A DNA stretch of 64,000 bases from JALOAT01 sp041685115 (GCA_041685115.1 JAWLGK010000002.1:124001-188000); one strand, 5' to 3'. Shown: positions 16,143 to 25,276, counted from the stretch's first letter. The notes: a model not told the origin generated them from the letters alone. A program made the numbers and translations.

Positions 16143-17646
16143 ACCGGGCGGGCGCGGCGGGCATCTCGCCGCGCTGCTGGCCGGTGCCCTGCTGCCGCTC
16201 GGCTACGCGCCGCTCGCGTTTTTCCCTTTCATATTTCTCTCGCTGGCGGCGTTGTTCGTCCTGGTCCGGACGGACGACCCGCGCCGGAGTTTCCTGCGGG
16301 GATTTCTCTATGGCCTCGGCGCCTTCGGCGTGGGTGTGTCCTGGGTCTATGTGGCCATCCACGACTTCGGCCTCACCGCCGCGCCGCTCGCCGGACTCCT
16401 GACGGCGCTGTTCGTGGCCGTGCTGTCCCTGTACACGGGACTGTTCGGCGCCCTCGCCGCCTGGGCAGGCCGGCGTCTTTCGCCGGCGCAACGCTACCTC
16501 ATTGGCCTGCCGCTGGCGTGGATCGCCGTGGAGTGGTTTCGTGGCTGGTTTTTCACCGGCTTTCCCTGGCTGAGCGTCGGCTACGGCGTCATCGATACCC
16601 CGCTGGCGGGCTATGCGCCGGTATTCGGGGTGTACGGCGTTGGCTGGCTGGCGGCCGTCAGCGCCGGTGCGCTGGCCCTGCTGTGGCAGGGCCGGGGAAC
16701 CGGCTGGCTGCCGGTCACCGCGCTGGCCGTGGGGGTCTGGGGCGCCGGCGGGGCGCTCGCGCAGATCGCCTGGACCGAACCCGAGGGCGAGCCGCTGTCC
16801 GTGGCGCTGGTCCAGGGCAACCAGCCACAGCTCACCAAGTGGGACCCGGAAGGGGTGGCGCGCCGGCTGTCGGTCTACGCCGACCTGACCCTGGCCCGCC
16901 TCGGTACGGACCTGGTGGTCTGGCCCGAGAATGCCGTGACCCTGTTCTACCAGGACCTGCAGGAAGACTACTTCGCGCCCCTGGCCGCGCAGGCGCGCGC
17001 GGCAGGCACCGACGTGATCCTGGGCGTGCCGCTACTCGATGGCGACGGCGAGCGCTACTACACCACCATGATGGCCCTGGACAGCGGTCAGTTTCACCGC
17101 AAGTCGCACCTGGTGCCCTTCGGCGAATACGTGCCGCTGGAGGACTGGCTGCGCGGGCTCATCCGCTTTTTCGACCTGCCCATGTCCGGCTTCAGCCGCG
17201 GCGATGCGGCGCAGCCGCCCATCACCGTGGCAGGCCTGCCGGCGGCGGTGTCCATCTGTTACGAGGACGCCTTCGGTACCGAGGTCATCCGCCGCCTGCC
17301 GGAGGCGCGGTTGCTCATCAATGGTTCGAACAACGCCTGGTACGGGGATTCCCTGGCACCCCACCAGCACCTGCAGATTGCGCGCATGCGCTCGCTGGAG
17401 ACCGGTCGGCCGCTGCTGCGTGCCACCACCAACGGCATCTCCGCCCTGGTGGACCACCGTGGAGACATCCTGGCCCGCTCGCCGCAGTTCGAGACCTTCG
17501 TGTTGGAAGGGACGGTGCAGCCCATGCGCGGCTCCACGCCGTACGTGATCTGGGGTGATTACGGGGTGCTGTCCGTGCTTGCGGCCCTCGCTTTCGCGCT
17601 GTTGCGCATCTGCAGGGTGCGAATCGCTGTGTACGAGGGTCCGTGA
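16108..17646 (+). CDS. lnt: Apolipoprotein N-acyltransferase
   Basis: 512 residues from a GTG at 16108 (16105 is an equivalent choice). About six to eight membrane helices (roughly 15-205 and a last one near 475-495) surround a nitrilase-fold periplasmic domain. The predicted catalytic triad is E274 in WPENAV, K332 in HRKSHLVPFGE and C384 in VSICYED, close to the E. coli numbering. It transfers an acyl chain to the N-terminal Cys of lipoproteins in the inner membrane; LptE and MlaA in this window are expected clients. The start is inferred from length, as no strong Shine-Dalgarno sequence decides it. The 178 bases after the gene contain only a single repeat arm (17742-17770). Confidence 0.95.
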   Translation: MPQLPVNISPAEPGGRGGHLAALLAGALLPLGYAPLAFFPFIFLSLAALFVLVRTDDPRRSFLRGFLYGLGAFGVGVSWVYVAIHDFGLTAAPLAGLLTALFVAVLSLYTGLFGALAAWAGRRLSPAQRYLIGLPLAWIAVEWFRGWFFTGFPWLSVGYGVIDTPLAGYAPVFGVYGVGWLAAVSAGALALLWQGRGTGWLPVTALAVGVWGAGGALAQIAWTEPEGEPLSVALVQGNQPQLTKWDPEGVARRLSVYADLTLARLGTDLVVWPENAVTLFYQDLQEDYFAPLAAQARAAGTDVILGVPLLDGDGERYYTTMMALDSGQFHRKSHLVPFGEYVPLEDWLRGLIRFFDLPMSGFSRGDAAQPPITVAGLPAAVSICYEDAFGTEVIRRLPEARLLINGSNNAWYGDSLAPHQHLQIARMRSLETGRPLLRATTNGISALVDHRGDILARSPQFETFVLEGTVQPMRGSTPYVIWGDYGVLSVLAALAFALLRICRVRIAVYEGP

Positions 17647-17741
17647 CACTTCCTTCCAAACAGGGCAGGACGCGCCTAGGCGGCGGCACGACCGCCTGTG
17701 TCATAGCGGCGGAGAAACGTCCCTTGCAACGTCCTTCTTAG

Positions 17742-17770
17742 CGTTCTCTGCGTCTCTGCGTCTCTGCGTT
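17742..17770. repeat. Single type C repeat arm
   Basis: Three CTCTGCG units ending in GCGTTGG, followed by GCTGTTTTCTTC. This is a right-hand arm of the type seen complete at 60015-60135. No matching left arm was found in the gap after lnt. Confidence 0.55.
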
Positions 17771-17824
17771 GGGCTGTTTTCTTCTCGATCGAGGCGGTGT
17801 CCCGGATTCCGCTACGCTCCCTCG

Positions 17825-18337
17825 CTACGTAGGTGAGCGGCGGAAATCGGTGCCGCCGCAGCGGGAGCAGGGTGGAATGTGCGCGGCGCGGCGCATCACC
17901 AGTTCATTGCCGCAGCTCTTGCAGATCAGGGTGCCCGGACCGGTCACCTCGCCGCTGTGCCATTCGCCAACGGCTTCCGCCTCCAGGTGCAGGCGCTCCA
18001 GCTCTACCTTGGTGCGATCGGCCGCCTGCAGGAACAGCCAGGCCAGGCTGCGTTCGATGAGCTGCGCGTCGAAGCGCAACCAGCCACCCAGTTCCTCCCC
18101 CGAATCCTTCAGAAACTTGCCCGCGTCTTCCAGGTCGCGGCGCAGGTAGTAGGCCACGCGCTCGGCCTCGTCACGGGTGAGCTCCCCCAGGTCGGCCGCG
18201 GCATCGCGGGCGCGCTCGATGGCGTGCTTCACGGCCGGTCCCGCCTCGTGCTCCACCTCCTGCACGAAACCCTGCACCCGTTCCAGCATGCGTTCATAGG
18301 CGTCGGCAAGGCGGTGCTTGTTGTCCTGTTCGTTCAC
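17825..18337 (-). CDS. Zinc-ribbon protein of the YbeL/DUF1451 type
   Basis: 170 residues from a GTG at 18337, chosen because GGAG lies 7 bases upstream and the sequence before it lacks family character. Residues 1-120 are highly helical and charged (LADAYERMLERVQGFVQEVE). The C-terminus has a four-Cys zinc ribbon: LICKSCGNEL then IPPCSRCGGTDF. It resembles the E. coli YbeL family, of unknown function. It faces away from leuS and towards lnt; E. coli ybeL also lies near leuS, which supports the assignment. Confidence 0.82.
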   Translation of the reverse strand: MNEQDNKHRLADAYERMLERVQGFVQEVEHEAGPAVKHAIERARDAAADLGELTRDEAERVAYYLRRDLEDAGKFLKDSGEELGGWLRFDAQLIERSLAWLFLQAADRTKVELERLHLEAEAVGEWHSGEVTGPGTLICKSCGNELVMRRAAHIPPCSRCGGTDFRRSPT

Positions 18338-18402
18338 GGCAGTCTCCAGCGGCTTTTCCGCTAGTGTGAACGAGCGGCACGGGCGTGCCAACCGGATGAG
18401 AC

Positions 18403-18577
18403 AACACGGAGGCCGCGGAGGCGCTGAGGACGCGGAGAATCATTGCCAAGACGGCGTGTTGTCGGTGTCAAGCCCAACGCGGTGCGAGGTCACTCCGGCG
18501 TCAGAAAACGCGACAGATGACAGGTGTCAGAAATACGGATTTCTCCGCGTCCTCCGCGCCTCCGCGTTCTCCGCGTT
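18403..18577. repeat. Type A interspersed inverted repeat (complete)
   Basis: Two 35-nt arms (18403-18437 and 18543-18577) around a 105-bp core, in the 343-base gap between the divergent zinc-ribbon gene and leuS. Downstream of it (18640-18658) is a 6-bp GGGCCG/CGGCCC hairpin with an A-rich loop, about 22 bases before the leuS start. The rest of the gap should hold the leuS promoter, which I cannot place. Confidence 0.82.
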
Positions 18578-18680
18578 TTCCCCGAGTCGGGTTTCTTGGT
18601 GGCACCTCGGCTCCTACGGTATCCTTAACGGCTTTTTACGGGCCGGGAAAAACGGCCCATTCCCAGCCTTTGGAGGCGGC

Positions 18681-21368
18681 GTGAACGAGCATTACGAACC
18701 GCAAGCAATCGAGCGCGACGTGCAGCAGCAGTGGGAGGCCGCGCGGGTCTTCCAGGTGAGCGAGGAGCCGGGCAGGGAGAAGTTCTATTGCCTGTCCATG
18801 TTCCCCTATCCGAGCGGCCGGCTGCACATGGGCCACGTGCGCAACTACACCATCGGCGACGTGATCACCCGTTACCAGCGCATGCTGGGCCGCAATGTGC
18901 TGCAGCCCATGGGCTGGGACGCCTTCGGCCTGCCCGCGGAAAACGCCGCCATGAAGAACGGCGTGCCGCCCGCGCAGTGGACCTACGACAACATCGCCTA
19001 CATGAAGATGCAGCTGAAGTCCCTGGGCTTCGCCATCGACTGGGAGCGCGAGGTCGCCACCTGCTCGCCCGATTACTACCGCTGGAACCAGTGGCTGTTC
19101 CTGCGCCTGCTCGAGAAGGGCATCGTCTATCGCAAGACCGGCACCGTGAACTGGGATCCGGTGGATCAGACCGTGCTCGCCAACGAGCAGGTGATCGACG
19201 GCCGCGGCTGGCGCACCGGCGCGTTGGTGGAGAAGCGCGAGATCCCCATGTACTACATGGCGATCACCGGCTACGCGGAAGAACTGCTCGCCGACCTCGA
19301 CACCCTGCCGGGCTGGCCCGAGCAGGTGAAGCTGATGCAGAAGAACTGGATCGGCAAGAGCCACGGCGTGCGTGTCGGTTTCCCATATGATCTCCGCGCC
19401 GCAGGCGCCACTTCGTCCCCCTCTCCCCTTGAGGGAGAGGGCAGGGGAGAGGGGGCAACGGGTGGCACCATTCCCGAGCAGGGCATCCTGTGGGTGTTCA
19501 CCACCCGCGCCGACACCCTCATGGGCGCCACCTACGTGGCGGTGGCCGCGGAACATCCGCTGGCCCTGCATGCCGCCAAGTCCAATCCGGAACTGGCCGC
19601 CTTCATCGAGGAATGCAAGAAGGGCGGCACCACCGAGGCGGAGATCGCCACCCAGGAAAAGAAGGGCATGGCCACCGGCCTCACCGTGAAGCACCCGCTC
19701 ACGGGCGAGCAGCTGCCGCTGTGGGTGGGCAACTACGTGCTCATGGGTTATGGCGAGGGCGCGGTGATGGCCGTGCCGGCCCACGACGAGCGCGACTTCG
19801 AATTCGCCCACAAGTACGGCCTGCCGGTGAAGACCGTGATCCGCACCTCGGCAGGCGATGCGGTGAGCATTCCGTGGCAAGAGGCCTACGCCGAGCACGG
19901 CACGCTCATCAATTCGGCGCAGTACGACGGCCTCACTTTTGAGCAGGCGGTGGACGCCATCGCCGCCGACCTGTCCGCCAAGAACCTGGGCGAGAAGAAG
20001 GTCACTTGGCGCCTGCGCGACTGGGGCATTTCGCGCCAGCGCTACTGGGGCACGCCCATCCCCATGATCAAGTGCGCCCAGTGCGGCGACGTGCCGGTGC
20101 CGGACGATCAGCTGCCTGTGGTGCTGCCCGAGCACCTGGTGCCGGACGGCTCGAGCAACCCGCTGGCCAAGTCGCCGGAATTCCTCAACTGCACCTGCCC
20201 GAAGTGCGGCGGCGCGGCCCAGCGCGAGACCGATACCATGGACACCTTCGTGGATTCGTCCTGGTATTTCTTCCGCTATTGCGTACCGGGCGCCGAGGTC
20301 ATGGTGGACGAGCGCGCCGACTACTGGATGCCCGTGGACCAGTACATCGGCGGCATCGAGCACGCCATCCTGCACCTGCTGTATTCGCGCTTCTGGACCA
20401 AGGTGATGCGCGACCTGGGGCTCACCAAGACCCGTGAGCCCTTCGCCAACCTGCTCACCCAGGGCATGGTGTTGAACCACATCTTCTTCCGCAAGGGTGC
20501 GGCGGGCGGCATCGAATACTTCCCGCCCGATGAGGTGGAGGTGAGCCGTGACGAGCAGGGCAAGATCGTCTCGGTCAAGGCCAAGACCGACGGCCAGCCG
20601 GTGGAATACGGCGGCATCGGCACCATGTCCAAGTCCAAGCTCAACGGCGTGGACCCGCAGGCGCTCATCGAGAAATACGGCGCCGACACCGCGCGCGTGT
20701 TCATGATGTTCGCGGCGCCGCCCGAGGCCACGCTGGAGTGGAACGACTCGGCGGTGGAAGGCATCTACCGTTTCCTGCGCCGCATCTACGGCTTCGCGCG
20801 CGATAACCGCGAGGCGATCGTGCGTGGCCGTGACGGTGGGGATGGGCTGGCCCAGGCCACGGGCGTGCAGAAGGACGCGCGCCGCGCGGTGCACGAGAAT
20901 CTGCGCCAGGCCCTCGGCGACTTCGGCAAATACCAGTTCAACACCGTGGTGGCCGGCTGCATGAAGATGCTCAACGCCCTCACCGATCTGAAGGCCGACG
21001 CCGGCCCGCAGGCGGCCCACGCGGCGGTGATCGCCGAGGGCTTCTCGCTGCTGCTGCGCCTGCTCTCGCCCATCGCGCCGCATCTTACCCAGCACCTGTG
21101 GTCGGAGCTGAGCTACGGCACCGACATCCTCATGGCCGCCTGGCCGCAGGTGGACGAAGGCGCGCTCCAGCGCGACAGCATCGACCTGGTGGTGCAGGTG
21201 AACGGCAAGGTGCGCGGCCAGATCAGCGTGCCTGCGGGTGCGGACAAGGCGGCCATCGAGGCGGCCGCCCTCGCCGACGCCAACGTGCAGCGCTTCGTGG
21301 AGGGCAAGCCCATCGCGAAGGTCATCGTGGTGCCGGGCCGCCTGGTGAACGTGGTGGTGAAGGGATGA
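18681..21368 (+). CDS. leuS: Leucyl-tRNA synthetase with in-frame repeat insertion
   Basis: 895 residues from GTG 18681, with GGAGG about 5 bases upstream. The class I signature is HMGH at 49-52 and the KMSKS-type loop is MSKSK at 649-653. The CP1 editing domain carries the Thr-rich motif TTRADTLMG (T274, T275), about 27 residues later than T247-T248 of E. coli. The shift is explained by an insertion near residues 240-268 containing SPSPLEGEGRGEG, which is encoded by a palindromic repeat (19417-19455). The reading frame is kept, so the enzyme is presumably functional. lptE overlaps its end by 4 bases (ATGA). Confidence 0.97.
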   Translation: MNEHYEPQAIERDVQQQWEAARVFQVSEEPGREKFYCLSMFPYPSGRLHMGHVRNYTIGDVITRYQRMLGRNVLQPMGWDAFGLPAENAAMKNGVPPAQWTYDNIAYMKMQLKSLGFAIDWEREVATCSPDYYRWNQWLFLRLLEKGIVYRKTGTVNWDPVDQTVLANEQVIDGRGWRTGALVEKREIPMYYMAITGYAEELLADLDTLPGWPEQVKLMQKNWIGKSHGVRVGFPYDLRAAGATSSPSPLEGEGRGEGATGGTIPEQGILWVFTTRADTLMGATYVAVAAEHPLALHAAKSNPELAAFIEECKKGGTTEAEIATQEKKGMATGLTVKHPLTGEQLPLWVGNYVLMGYGEGAVMAVPAHDERDFEFAHKYGLPVKTVIRTSAGDAVSIPWQEAYAEHGTLINSAQYDGLTFEQAVDAIAADLSAKNLGEKKVTWRLRDWGISRQRYWGTPIPMIKCAQCGDVPVPDDQLPVVLPEHLVPDGSSNPLAKSPEFLNCTCPKCGGAAQRETDTMDTFVDSSWYFFRYCVPGAEVMVDERADYWMPVDQYIGGIEHAILHLLYSRFWTKVMRDLGLTKTREPFANLLTQGMVLNHIFFRKGAAGGIEYFPPDEVEVSRDEQGKIVSVKAKTDGQPVEYGGIGTMSKSKLNGVDPQALIEKYGADTARVFMMFAAPPEATLEWNDSAVEGIYRFLRRIYGFARDNREAIVRGRDGGDGLAQATGVQKDARRAVHENLRQALGDFGKYQFNTVVAGCMKMLNALTDLKADAGPQAAHAAVIAEGFSLLLRLLSPIAPHLTQHLWSELSYGTDILMAAWPQVDEGALQRDSIDLVVQVNGKVRGQISVPAGADKAAIEAAALADANVQRFVEGKPIAKVIVVPGRLVNVVVKG
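19417..19455. repeat. Palindromic repeat inserted inside leuS
   Basis: Perfect 12-bp inverted arms CCCCCTCTCCCC (19417-19428) and GGGGAGAGGGGG (19444-19455) with a 15-nt spacer. In frame it encodes part of SPSPLEGEGRGEG. Repeats of this CCCTCTCCC...GGGAGAGGG type are familiar as intergenic palindromes in many proteobacterial genomes. No other copy was seen in this window. Confidence 0.85.
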
Positions 21369-21871
21369 GCCGCTGGCGCACGGCGTGGGTACTGAGCCTG
21401 GCCGTCGTCCTGGCGGGCTGCGGCTTTCACCTGCGCGGCGCCACGGTGCTGCCCGAGGCGATGACGCGCACCGAGCTGCGTGGCACCGCGCTGGAAGGAC
21501 CGCTCGGCGTCGAGGTCGCCCAGGTGCTGCGCAACGCGGGCGGCGCGCTGGTGGGGCCGGGCGAGGGCGCCACGGCGGTGCTGGTCGTGGCCAATGAACG
21601 CGTGCACCGGCGCGTGGCCAGCGTCAACGCGGCGGGCAACGCCAGCGAGTACGAACTGCGCTACGTGCTCACCGCTGCGCTCAATGCGCCGGCTGGCGAG
21701 GCCTTGGCCCCGCAGCAGACGGTCACCGTGGTGCGCACCTACAACTACGACCCCGCCAACGTGCTCGGCGCCGGCAATGAGGAAGAGCTGTTGATGGTGG
21801 AGATGCGCCGCCAGGCGGTGCGTCAGCTGCTGCGCCAGATCAACCGTCAGGCGCAGACGCCCGCGCCATGA
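21365..21871 (+). CDS. lptE: LPS-assembly lipoprotein LptE
   Basis: 168 residues. A lipoprotein signal peptide with lipobox L-A-G-C at C19 is followed by the typical GFHLRGATVLPEAM. LptE plugs the LptD barrel in the outer membrane and helps deliver LPS to the surface. It lies between leuS and holA as in E. coli, and overlaps both by 4 bases (ATGA at each junction). It belongs to the same export pathway as lptCAB at 56161-57903. Confidence 0.93.
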   Translation: MSRWRTAWVLSLAVVLAGCGFHLRGATVLPEAMTRTELRGTALEGPLGVEVAQVLRNAGGALVGPGEGATAVLVVANERVHRRVASVNAAGNASEYELRYVLTAALNAPAGEALAPQQTVTVVRTYNYDPANVLGAGNEEELLMVEMRRQAVRQLLRQINRQAQTPAP

Positions 21872-22872
21872 GACTGCGCCCCGAGCAGCTGGCGACCCAT
21901 CTGCGCGGTGACCTGCTGCCGGTCTATCTGCTGAGCGGCGAGGAGCCCCTGCAGATGGCCGAGGCCGCCGATGCCATCCGCGCGGCGGCGCGGGCGCGCG
22001 GCTACACCGAGCGCGCCGTGATGCACGTGGAGAGCGGCTTCGAATGGTCGTCGCTGCTGGCCACCGCCCAGGGCCTGTCGCTGTTCGCGGAACGGCGCAT
22101 CATCGAGCTGCGCATCACCGGCACCAAGGTGGGCGACGAAGGCGCCAAGACACTCACGGCCTACGCGCATGCCGCCTCCACCGACAACCTGCTGCTGGTC
22201 ACCCTCGGCAAGCCCGAGAGGCAATTGCCCAAGTGGCTCACGGCCCTGGAGGCCGTCGGAGCGTTCATCCAGGTCTGGCCGGTGGACAGCGCCCAGCTGC
22301 CGGGCTGGATCGGCCGGCGCATGCAGTCGCGCGGGCTCCAGGCCACGCCGGACGCGGTGCAACTGCTGGCCGATCGCGTGGAAGGCAACCTGCTCGCGGC
22401 GGCGCAGGAGATCGACAAGCTGCGCCTGCTCTACGGTGAAGGCCGCGTGGATGCCGCCCAGGTCGCCGAGGCGGTGGCCAACAGCGCCCGCTTCGGCACC
22501 TTTGAACTCCTCGATGCCGCCCTGGCCGGCGACGGCGTGCGCGCCGCACGCATCCTGCAAGGCCTGCGCGCCGAAGGTGTGGAGCCGCTCGCGGTACTGG
22601 GTGTGCTGTTGTGGGAAGGCCGCAACCTGGTCGGCGTGGCCGGCGAGGCGCCGGTCACGGGCGTGGACGCGGCCATGGCCAAGTACCGCATCTGGGACAA
22701 ACGCAAGCCGCTGGTGCGTGCTGCGCTGGCGCGCCACAAACCGCGCCAATGGCAACGCCTCCTGCTCCTGGGCGCCCGCATCGACCGCCAGGTGAAAGGC
22801 CAGGAGCCGGGCAACCCCTGGGACGAGTTGTTACAATTGGCCCTCTTCATCGCCGGCGTGCGGGTGGTTTGA
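21868..22872 (+). CDS. holA: DNA polymerase III delta subunit
   Basis: 334 residues. The N-terminal clamp-loader fold begins RLRPEQLATHLRGDLLPVYLLSGEEPLQM, with the LLSGEE pattern of delta subunits (no Walker A, as expected), and the C-terminal collar domain includes LWEGRNLV. Delta opens the beta clamp in the clamp loader. It overlaps lptE by 4 bases. A type B hairpin with a T-run follows the stop codon. Confidence 0.95.
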   Translation: MRLRPEQLATHLRGDLLPVYLLSGEEPLQMAEAADAIRAAARARGYTERAVMHVESGFEWSSLLATAQGLSLFAERRIIELRITGTKVGDEGAKTLTAYAHAASTDNLLLVTLGKPERQLPKWLTALEAVGAFIQVWPVDSAQLPGWIGRRMQSRGLQATPDAVQLLADRVEGNLLAAAQEIDKLRLLYGEGRVDAAQVAEAVANSARFGTFELLDAALAGDGVRAARILQGLRAEGVEPLAVLGVLLWEGRNLVGVAGEAPVTGVDAAMAKYRIWDKRKPLVRAALARHKPRQWQRLLLLGARIDRQVKGQEPGNPWDELLQLALFIAGVRVV

Positions 22873-22892
22873 ACGGCGAGAAAAAAGCCATT

Positions 22893-22980
22893 AACACGGG
22901 GAACACGGGGGACACGGGGAAAGGACAACCCATTTGTATTCCCCCCGTGTACCCCGTGTTCCCCGTGTTTGATCTTTTTT
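22893..22980. repeat. Type B inverted repeat, terminator-like
   Basis: Left arm 22893-22919 and right arm 22943-22969 match at 26 of 27 positions with only a 23-bp core. GAAAAAAGCC precedes it and GATCTTTTTTGCG follows it. It sits between holA and proA on the same strand and has the form of a Rho-independent terminator in both directions. Confidence 0.85.
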
Positions 22981-23003
22981 GCGATTCGTGAAAGAGGCTA
23001 CTG

Positions 23004-24260
23004 ATGGACGTTCGGCAGTATATGGAAACGGTGGGGCAGAAGGCCCGGGCGGCGGCGCGTGAGATGGCGCGGGCGAACACCGGGACCAAGAATGCGGCGC
23101 TGCACGCCATCGCCGATGCGCTGGAGCGCGAGCGCGCGCAGCTGGTGGCGGAGAACGCCAAGGACCTGGAGGCCGGGCGCGCCAAGGGTCTGGACGCGGC
23201 CATGCTCGATCGTCTCGCCATCACCGACGCCGGCGTGGCCGCCATGGCCGAGGGCCTGCGCCAGATGGCCGAGCTGCCCGATCCGGTGGGCGAGATCAGC
23301 GACATGAAGTACCGCCCGCAGGGCTTTCAGCTCGGGCGCATGCGCGTGCCCCTGGGCGTCATCGGCATCATCTATGAATCGCGCCCCAACGTGACCGCCG
23401 ACGCCGCGGGCCTGTGCCTGAAGGCCGGCAACGCCGCCATCCTGCGCGGCGGTTCCGAGGCGCTGCATTCCAACCAGGCCATCGCCGCGTGCATCCGCGA
23501 GGGCCTCGCCGCCGCGGGCCTGCCCGCCGATGCGGTGCAGGTGCTGGAGACCGCCGACCGCGCCGCCGTGGGTGCACTCATCACCATGACGAAATACGTG
23601 GACGTGATCGTGCCGCGCGGCGGCAAGTCGCTCATCGAGCGCATCACCGCCGAGGCGCGCGTGCCGGTCATCAAGCACCTGCACGGCGTCTGCCACGTGT
23701 ACATCGACGACATGGCGGATCTGGACAAGGCCATGCGCGTGGCCTTCAACGCCAAGACCCAGCGCTACGGCACCTGCAACACCATGGAGACCCTGCTGGT
23801 GGCCGAGGGCGTGGCCGAACGGGTGCTGCCCGAACTGGGGCGCATGTACCAGGAAAAGGGCGTCGAGCTGCGCGGCTGCGAAACCACCCGGCGCCTGCTG
23901 CCCTTCGCCAAGGCCGCCACCGAGGCGGACTGGGACGAGGAATACCTGGCGCCCATCCTGTCCATCCGCGTGGTGAAGGACCTGGACGAGGCCATGGACC
24001 ACATCGCGCGCCACAGCTCGGGCCACACCGAGGCCATCGTCACCGAAGACCTGTCTCGCGCGCGCCGTTTCCTGGCCGAGGTGGACTCCAGCTCGGTGAT
24101 GGTGAACGCCTCTACGCGCCTGGCCGACGGCTTCGTCTACGGCCTCGGCGCCGAGATCGGCATCTCCACCGACAAGATCCACGCCCGCGGCCCGGTGGGC
24201 CTCGAAGGCCTCACCTCGCAGAAGTGGGTCCTGCTCGGCGACGGTCATATCCGCGAGTGA
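23004..24260 (+). CDS. proA: Glutamate-5-semialdehyde dehydrogenase
   Basis: 418 residues, the normal ProA length. The aldehyde dehydrogenase fold includes IYESRPNVTADAAGLCLK, ILRGGSEALHSN and the catalytic Cys region RYGTCNTMETLLV. It reduces glutamyl-5-phosphate to the semialdehyde in proline synthesis. The proB partner is not in this window. nadD follows with overlapping or adjacent starts. The ATG at 23004 gives the standard N-terminus MDVRQYMETVGQKA. Confidence 0.97.
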   Translation: MDVRQYMETVGQKARAAAREMARANTGTKNAALHAIADALERERAQLVAENAKDLEAGRAKGLDAAMLDRLAITDAGVAAMAEGLRQMAELPDPVGEISDMKYRPQGFQLGRMRVPLGVIGIIYESRPNVTADAAGLCLKAGNAAILRGGSEALHSNQAIAACIREGLAAAGLPADAVQVLETADRAAVGALITMTKYVDVIVPRGGKSLIERITAEARVPVIKHLHGVCHVYIDDMADLDKAMRVAFNAKTQRYGTCNTMETLLVAEGVAERVLPELGRMYQEKGVELRGCETTRRLLPFAKAATEADWDEEYLAPILSIRVVKDLDEAMDHIARHSSGHTEAIVTEDLSRARRFLAEVDSSSVMVNASTRLADGFVYGLGAEIGISTDKIHARGPVGLEGLTSQKWVLLGDGHIRE

Positions 24261-24274
24261 CGCCACACGCCGGC

Positions 24275-24931
24275 ATGGGCGCCGTGGGCCTGTTCGGAGG
24301 GACCTTCGACCCGGTCCACTTCGGCCATTTGCGGCCCGCCCTGGAATGCCTGCAAGCGCTCGGCCTGTCCGAGTTGCGGCTGCTCCCTGCGGCGGTGCCG
24401 CCACACCGCAGCGCACCGGTGGCGAGTCCCGAACAGCGCCTCGCCATGCTGCGGCTCGCGGTGGCCGACCAGCCGGGCTTCGTGGTGGATGGGCGCGAAC
24501 TCCAGCGCCCCGGCCCGTCCTACACCGTGGATACCTTGCGTGAACTGCGCGCGGAATTGGGCGACGCGCGGCCCCTGTGCCTGTTGCTCGGCACGGATGC
24601 CTTCCTCGGCCTGCCGGGTTGGCACCAGTGGCAGGCGCTCCCGGAATTGACCCATCTGGTGGTGATGCACCGCCCGGGCTTTCCACGCGATGCCTTGGCC
24701 GAACGGGCCGACGAAGCCGTACGCACACTGCTTGCGACGCGGCAGCTGGCGTCACCGGCGGAGCTGCATGGGCGGCCCGCGGGTGGCATCTGGTTGCAGC
24801 CGGTCACGGCCCTGGACATCTCCGCCACCGCCATCCGCGCCAGCATCGCGGCAGGCGGCAGCGCCCGCTATCTGTTGCCGGACGCCGTCTGGCGCTATAT
24901 CGAACAAAACGGCCTTTATCGGAAGGTGTAA
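24275..24931 (+). CDS. nadD: Nicotinate-nucleotide adenylyltransferase
   Basis: 218 residues from ATG 24275. A GTG at 24257 that overlaps the proA stop (GTGA) would add 6 residues and is a real alternative, because neither start has a clear Shine-Dalgarno sequence. The nucleotidyltransferase motifs are GGTFDPVHFGHL near the N-terminus and ISATAIR near the C-terminus. It makes nicotinic acid adenine dinucleotide from NaMN and ATP. rsfS starts immediately after its stop, the common nadD-rsfS-rlmH order. Confidence 0.95.
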   Translation: MGAVGLFGGTFDPVHFGHLRPALECLQALGLSELRLLPAAVPPHRSAPVASPEQRLAMLRLAVADQPGFVVDGRELQRPGPSYTVDTLRELRAELGDARPLCLLLGTDAFLGLPGWHQWQALPELTHLVVMHRPGFPRDALAERADEAVRTLLATRQLASPAELHGRPAGGIWLQPVTALDISATAIRASIAAGGSARYLLPDAVWRYIEQNGLYRKV

Positions 24932-25276
24932 ATGAATCTGGAAGAACTCAAGGCGTTGGTGATCGAGGCCCTGGAAGATCGCAAGGGCATGGACATCAAG
25001 GTCCTGGACGTGCGCGGCAAATCCAACGTGACCGACCTCATGGTGATCTCAAGCGGCACCTCCAACCGCCAGGTGCGTGCGCTCGCCGACGGCGTGGTCG
25101 AAAAGGCCAAGGAACACGGCCTCCAGCCCCTCGGCGTGGAAGGCGACCGCAACAGCGAATGGGTGCTGGTCGACCTGGGCGACGTGGTCGTCCACGTCAT
25201 GCACCCCCAGACCCGCGAGTTCTACAACCTGGAAAAACTCTGGGGCGAGGAAGCGCCGGCGGGGGAAAGGCATTAA
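24932..25276 (+). CDS. rsfS: Ribosomal silencing factor RsfS
   Basis: 114 residues. The family signature is clear: DIKVLDVRGKSNVTDLMVI, SGTSNRQVRALAD and DLGDVVVHVMHPQTREFYNLEKLWG. RsfS binds ribosomal protein L14 and blocks subunit joining when nutrients are short. It starts at the base following the nadD stop. The 176 bases after it are a type B element, so rlmH is displaced from its usual adjacent position. Confidence 0.96.
   Translation: MNLEELKALVIEALEDRKGMDIKVLDVRGKSNVTDLMVISSGTSNRQVRALADGVVEKAKEHGLQPLGVEGDRNSEWVLVDLGDVVVHVMHPQTREFYNLEKLWGEEAPAGERH

Noticed and set aside
18636..21095. Very long open frame antisense to leuS (819 codons), and similar long antisense frames over narG, rng and nfeD
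   Set aside because: GC-rich codon bias leaves antisense frames open. These translate to His/Arg/Gly-rich sequence without domains, start signals or neighbours, while the sense frames are clear family members.
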